A stretch of 64,000 nt of DNA from JARRKC01 sp037388505 (GTDB lineage: Bacteria > Acidobacteriota > UBA6911 > RPQK01 > JAPXNP01). Below, piece by piece: positions 61,525 to 64,000 of the stretch (position 1 is its first letter; each line of letters begins with the position of its first letter). The position numbers and the translations under genes are program-made. The notes beneath the pieces were generated by a model. That model saw only the letters and a program-made list of their open reading frames with translations, was not told the origin of the DNA and did no database searches. The stretch is from positions 1 through 64,000 of the forward strand of contig JARRKC010000008.1 in assembly GCA_037388505.1 (NCBI GenBank), in the 5' to 3' direction.

Positions 61525-61612
61525 TACATTGCCTCCATTACTTTCCTGGAAAGAATCTTTCATGTAACCGGCGTGCAGCCGGCTCTTTACCGGGATACTA
61601 ACAAGGCTCGAC

Positions 61613-61650
61613 TGAATTCAGAGTGAAGATCGGATGAAATGATGTTCATC
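61613..61650 (-). promoter_or_regulatory. triple 11-bp TTCA box plus dyad, upstream of the PepSY-like gene
   Basis: Plus-strand TGAA at 61613, 61624 and 61635 (11-bp period) overlaps the dyad GATGAA-N6-TTCATC at 61633-61650. A -10-like TAGTAT follows downstream on the minus strand. Confidence 0.75.
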
Positions 61651-61695
61651 TTCCTTCCGAACAGGAATCTTCGACTGAGTGCAGGGTCGGATCGG

Positions 61696-62202
61696 TCAAT
61701 CTCGCTCGGCCGGCTGCGACAGCCATGCCTTCGAGGGGATCTTCGCTTCCAGCTCCGCCAACAACGTCTTCGCACGGGCTAAGACGGCCTCACGGGAACC
61801 GATGTCGGGCTTCAGATCCATGCCGGCCGCACCGATGAGATTCCCCGAAGAATCATGTAACGCCTGCGTGATTTCGTAGAGCGGATCCCTTCCGTTCGGC
61901 GTTTCCACTACGGGCTGACCGGTCCGAATCGTTCCCAGTTCATCAGCGCCGCATTTCTCCCCGACTTCTCCCGGATCACTGCCGGCCACCATCTTGCACC
62001 CGTTTTCCGATGTGACCAGAACCTCGAGAGCAGCGAGTCCCGAATGAGTGGCGACAAATTCAATAACCAGTTTCTGCCCCATTAGCTGGTGAGCTTCTTG
62101 TCTTTCCGATTCTCGACGTTCGGCAGACTCACGCTCGGACTGAGCCAGAACGACCGCCGGCAAAATCATAGCCAGTGTCAAAATCACGACCCGGTGTTTC
62201 AC
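61696..62202 (-). CDS. secreted single-Cache-like protein B
   Basis: A 168-residue exported protein from GTG 62202, with GGAGG upstream. It is a close paralogue of the protein at 59692 (shared QALHDSSGNLIGA, GMDLKPDIGSR and LEAKIPSKAWLS). Signal peptide VKHRVVILTLAMILPAVVLA. The Cache-like core is GLAALEVLVTSENGCKMVAG and DPLYEITQALHDSSGNLIG; there is no anchor or output domain. It lies directly downstream of the two-component genes on the same strand but has its own triple TTCA box. It is a candidate ligand-binding partner of the adjacent sensor kinase; this link is inferred from context. Confidence 0.72.
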   Translation of the reverse strand: MKHRVVILTLAMILPAVVLAQSERESAERRESERQEAHQLMGQKLVIEFVATHSGLAALEVLVTSENGCKMVAGSDPGEVGEKCGADELGTIRTGQPVVETPNGRDPLYEITQALHDSSGNLIGAAGMDLKPDIGSREAVLARAKTLLAELEAKIPSKAWLSQPAERD

Positions 62203-62282
62203 AGCTTCGCCTCCATTCTTCTCTTGATTCTGAGCGCTTTACACAATCGACTTTCAACTCCGCGATGTTAACCGGGGTCGAC

Positions 62283-62320
62283 TGAACCCAGGGTGAAGAT
62301 CAGATGAAACGCTGTTCATC
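62283..62320 (-). promoter_or_regulatory. triple 11-bp TTCA box plus dyad, upstream of Cache-like gene B
   Basis: Plus-strand TGAA at 62283, 62294 and 62305 (11-bp period) overlaps the dyad GATGAA-N6-TTCATC at 62303-62320. A -10-like TAACAT follows on the minus strand (near 62265). It lies in the gap between the kinase gene and Cache-like gene B. Confidence 0.75.
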
Positions 62321-62348
62321 TTCCCGATGGACAGGCATGCATGATTGC

Positions 62349-63800
62349 TTAGGAAGCGCCGAGGGGAAGGGAGACCGTAAACCGCGTGCCCACTCCAAGC
62401 CGACTCTCTACGTCGATCGAACCGCCGTGCATGTCCACAATCAGCTTGACCAGGGCCAATCCGAGCCCTACGTGGCCTCTCGAGTCGGAACGGGAGGCGT
62501 CGGCACGATAGAAACGATCGAAGATCTTCGGAAGATCGACTTCGGAAATGCCCGCCCCATCGTCTTCTACTACCAGAAACCCTTTACTCCGGGCAACACC
62601 GGTTTGAACGACGACGTGCCCACCTTCGCGCGAGTAGAAGATGGCATTCTCGACCAGATTATAGACCATCAGTTCAAGACTCTCTTCTACGCCTTGAACC
62701 ACGAATTCGTCGGAACAGTCACAGTCGAGCAGAATGGAGTTCGCCTGCGCGGAGGGTTTCAGCTTAATGCACACTTTTGAAACGAGTCTCCCAAAGTCGA
62801 CCGGAGATTTGGGAAGGGCCTGCTTCCCGACCTGAGCCCGAGCCAGGAGAAGGAGCGCATCGACGAGTCTGTTCAGCCTGAGAACCTCGCTGTGCACGAT
62901 CCGGAGTGCACTTTCGTATTCGGCAGGCGAGCGGCGCTTGGTCAGTGATACTTCGATCTCACCGCGGATAATGCTCAACGGCGTTCGCAACTCATGGGAA
63001 GCGTCGGCGACAAACCTCTGTTCCGATTCGACGGCTCTCTGCAGACGATCGAGGAAGTCGTTAAAGGTCGATGCCAACCTCCCCAGCTCATCCTCGGGGT
63101 TCTCGACGACCAGACGTCGATCCAGGCCCTTTCCATCGATGTTTCTCACACCCTCAATCATTCTCCCGACCGGTCGCAGATTCTGATAGGCAACCAGGTA
63201 TCCGACTGCGATGGCGAGCAGCACCATGAGCGGTGCTCCGGCAAGCAATTGCCAGCCCAGTTTCCCTACGGCATTCTCGATCCTCGCCATTGGTTCACCC
63301 ACCACGAGGGCGGCAGTCGGCCCGTCTTCCTTCCACCGGGCAGACCGAACATACAGGCGGAACTTACCCTGTCCCACGATCTCTCTCGTCAGGAAGTAGG
63401 AGTCACCCCGGATCGCACGTTCAACGGTCGCCTTGTCCACCATTGGTGAAGCCTGATTGACATCGGTCGAAGCATCCAGCACCTCGCCCGACCGATCGAT
63501 CAGCTGGGCGACCTTCTCCCCAACCGTAAACTCGGCGAGCGTGGAGAGCTCCGCCTCGTCCCGGTCCAAGCCGGACGGAGGCCCGAGGCTCCGCGCCGGC
63601 CCGGCTCCTTCATCGGCGTCGGCGTCGTCTTCAGCCACGTTCTGGGCAAGCGTTTCCGCGTACTCCCTCAAGGACTGATCGAGACCGGAGAGGAGCAGGT
63701 GAGAGTAGCTGAGGTAGAGATAGAGGGACAGAACGGTCACCAGAAGGATAAACAGAAGACCGTTGCCCAAGGCCAGTTTCGCACGAACGGATCTAAGCAT
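62349..63800 (-). CDS. OmpR-partner sensor histidine kinase (CusS/QseC-like)
   Basis: A 483-residue inner-membrane kinase from ATG 63800, overlapping the regulator's stop by 8 nt. Membrane segments at about 10-32 and 185-205 flank a periplasmic sensor domain of about 150 residues. A HAMP linker (NLRPVGRMIEGVRNI) is followed by the HisKA box FVADASHELRTPLSIIRGE with the phosphate-accepting His. The ATPase domain has an N-box (NLVENAIFYS), VVEDDGAGI and GLGLALVKLIVDMHGG. It should sense an envelope signal and phosphorylate the adjacent regulator. A truncated copy of its HisKA region is at 57704-57829. Confidence 0.92.
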   Translation of the reverse strand: MLRSVRAKLALGNGLLFILLVTVLSLYLYLSYSHLLLSGLDQSLREYAETLAQNVAEDDADADEGAGPARSLGPPSGLDRDEAELSTLAEFTVGEKVAQLIDRSGEVLDASTDVNQASPMVDKATVERAIRGDSYFLTREIVGQGKFRLYVRSARWKEDGPTAALVVGEPMARIENAVGKLGWQLLAGAPLMVLLAIAVGYLVAYQNLRPVGRMIEGVRNIDGKGLDRRLVVENPEDELGRLASTFNDFLDRLQRAVESEQRFVADASHELRTPLSIIRGEIEVSLTKRRSPAEYESALRIVHSEVLRLNRLVDALLLLARAQVGKQALPKSPVDFGRLVSKVCIKLKPSAQANSILLDCDCSDEFVVQGVEESLELMVYNLVENAIFYSREGGHVVVQTGVARSKGFLVVEDDGAGISEVDLPKIFDRFYRADASRSDSRGHVGLGLALVKLIVDMHGGSIDVESRLGVGTRFTVSLPLGAS

Positions 63801-64000
63801 CGTCCAACACACCAAAGATGTATCCGCGACCTCGCCGCGTGTGAATGAGCTTCGTCCGAAAGCCACGGTCGAGTTTGTCTCGGAGACGCTTCACATAAAC
63901 GTCGATGATGTTGGTCATGCTGTCAAAGCGTTGATCCCAGACATGCTCGGATATCATGGTTCGCGTCACGATTTCATTGGGATGTTCCATGAAGTACCGA
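63793..64000 (-). CDS. OmpR-family response regulator, C-terminal part (runs off the window)
   Basis: Only the last 68 codons are inside the window. They encode the winged-helix DNA-binding domain of OmpR-type regulators (MISEHVWDQRFDSMTNIIDV, then YVKRLRDKLD and IHTRRGRGYIFG). The receiver domain lies beyond base 64000. Its stop overlaps the kinase start by 8 nt, so the two are co-translated. OmpR-type proteins bind tandem 10-11 bp direct repeats, which fits the triple TTCA boxes before the three downstream genes. Confidence 0.92.
   Translation of the reverse strand, partial: RYFMEHPNEIVTRTMISEHVWDQRFDSMTNIIDVYVKRLRDKLDRGFRTKLIHTRRGRGYIFGVLDDA

Overview
The window is a 64 kb stretch of GC-rich (about 60%) chromosome from a Gram-negative bacterium. 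It has outer-membrane barrels, a TonB-type energy transducer and an Oar-like TonB-dependent receptor with an N-terminal carboxypeptidase-regulatory-like domain. It also carries a PknK-like Ser/Thr kinase-ATPase, a large HExxH secreted metalloprotease and scattered low-complexity intergenic repeats. That mix is typical of Acidobacteriota or close relatives; this placement is an inference from gene content, not from a marker tree. No rRNA, tRNA, CRISPR array, phage or transposase gene was seen.

Layout. 1-14900 is mostly housekeeping: the end of an outer-membrane barrel gene that reads through an in-frame TAG, then uppP, guaA, dnaE, accA, a Mut7-C protein, aspS and mutL, all of normal length with their motifs. 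15165-20440 holds a small membrane-anchored protein, a saccharopine-dehydrogenase-like enzyme, a half-length asparaginase, a 251 bp inverted-repeat element, a GH3 glycosidase and a small membrane protein. 20495-29997 is a cyclic-nucleotide locus. A class III cyclase and a barrel protein face a tightly overlapping four-gene operon: an Npt-type transporter fused to HEAT repeats and a cNMP-binding domain, two HAMP proteins with degenerate SpoIIE-like phosphatase domains, and a solo cNMP-binding-like protein. 30000-34845 has a 41-42 bp tandem array, a SRPBCC-methyltransferase fusion, an SDR, TonB and SerC.

35003-37273 looks like a self-contained regulatory unit: an XRE regulator, two membrane proteins, a 59-residue secreted Cys-Cys/poly-Pro peptide, and two pairs of the dyad TTCGG-N5-CCGAA. 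The two sites of each pair lie exactly 32 bp apart. 37518-45365 carries the kinase-ATPase, a type B carboxylesterase and a metalloprotease.

45803-51760 is the most novel region. A radical SAM/SPASM maturase is followed by two paralogous secreted proteins, each with 39 cysteines in 13-residue CxxDxCxxDxS repeats, and by a large secreted protein with two repeated domains. The last three genes are joined by identical 7-nt stop/start overlaps. It looks like an undescribed modified-protein system in which whole Cys/Asp-rich proteins could be the substrates.

51859-57592 has a DUF389 protein, a secreted amidohydrolase, a small LSm-like protein and an Oar-like receptor. 57700-59651 is a graveyard of a decayed histidine kinase, TolC and MFP/RND efflux set. 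59692-64000 has three secreted-protein genes, two of them Cache-like paralogues. Each is preceded by the same triple 11-bp TTCA box plus a GATGAA-N6-TTCATC dyad. They lie next to an OmpR-type two-component system, their likely controller.
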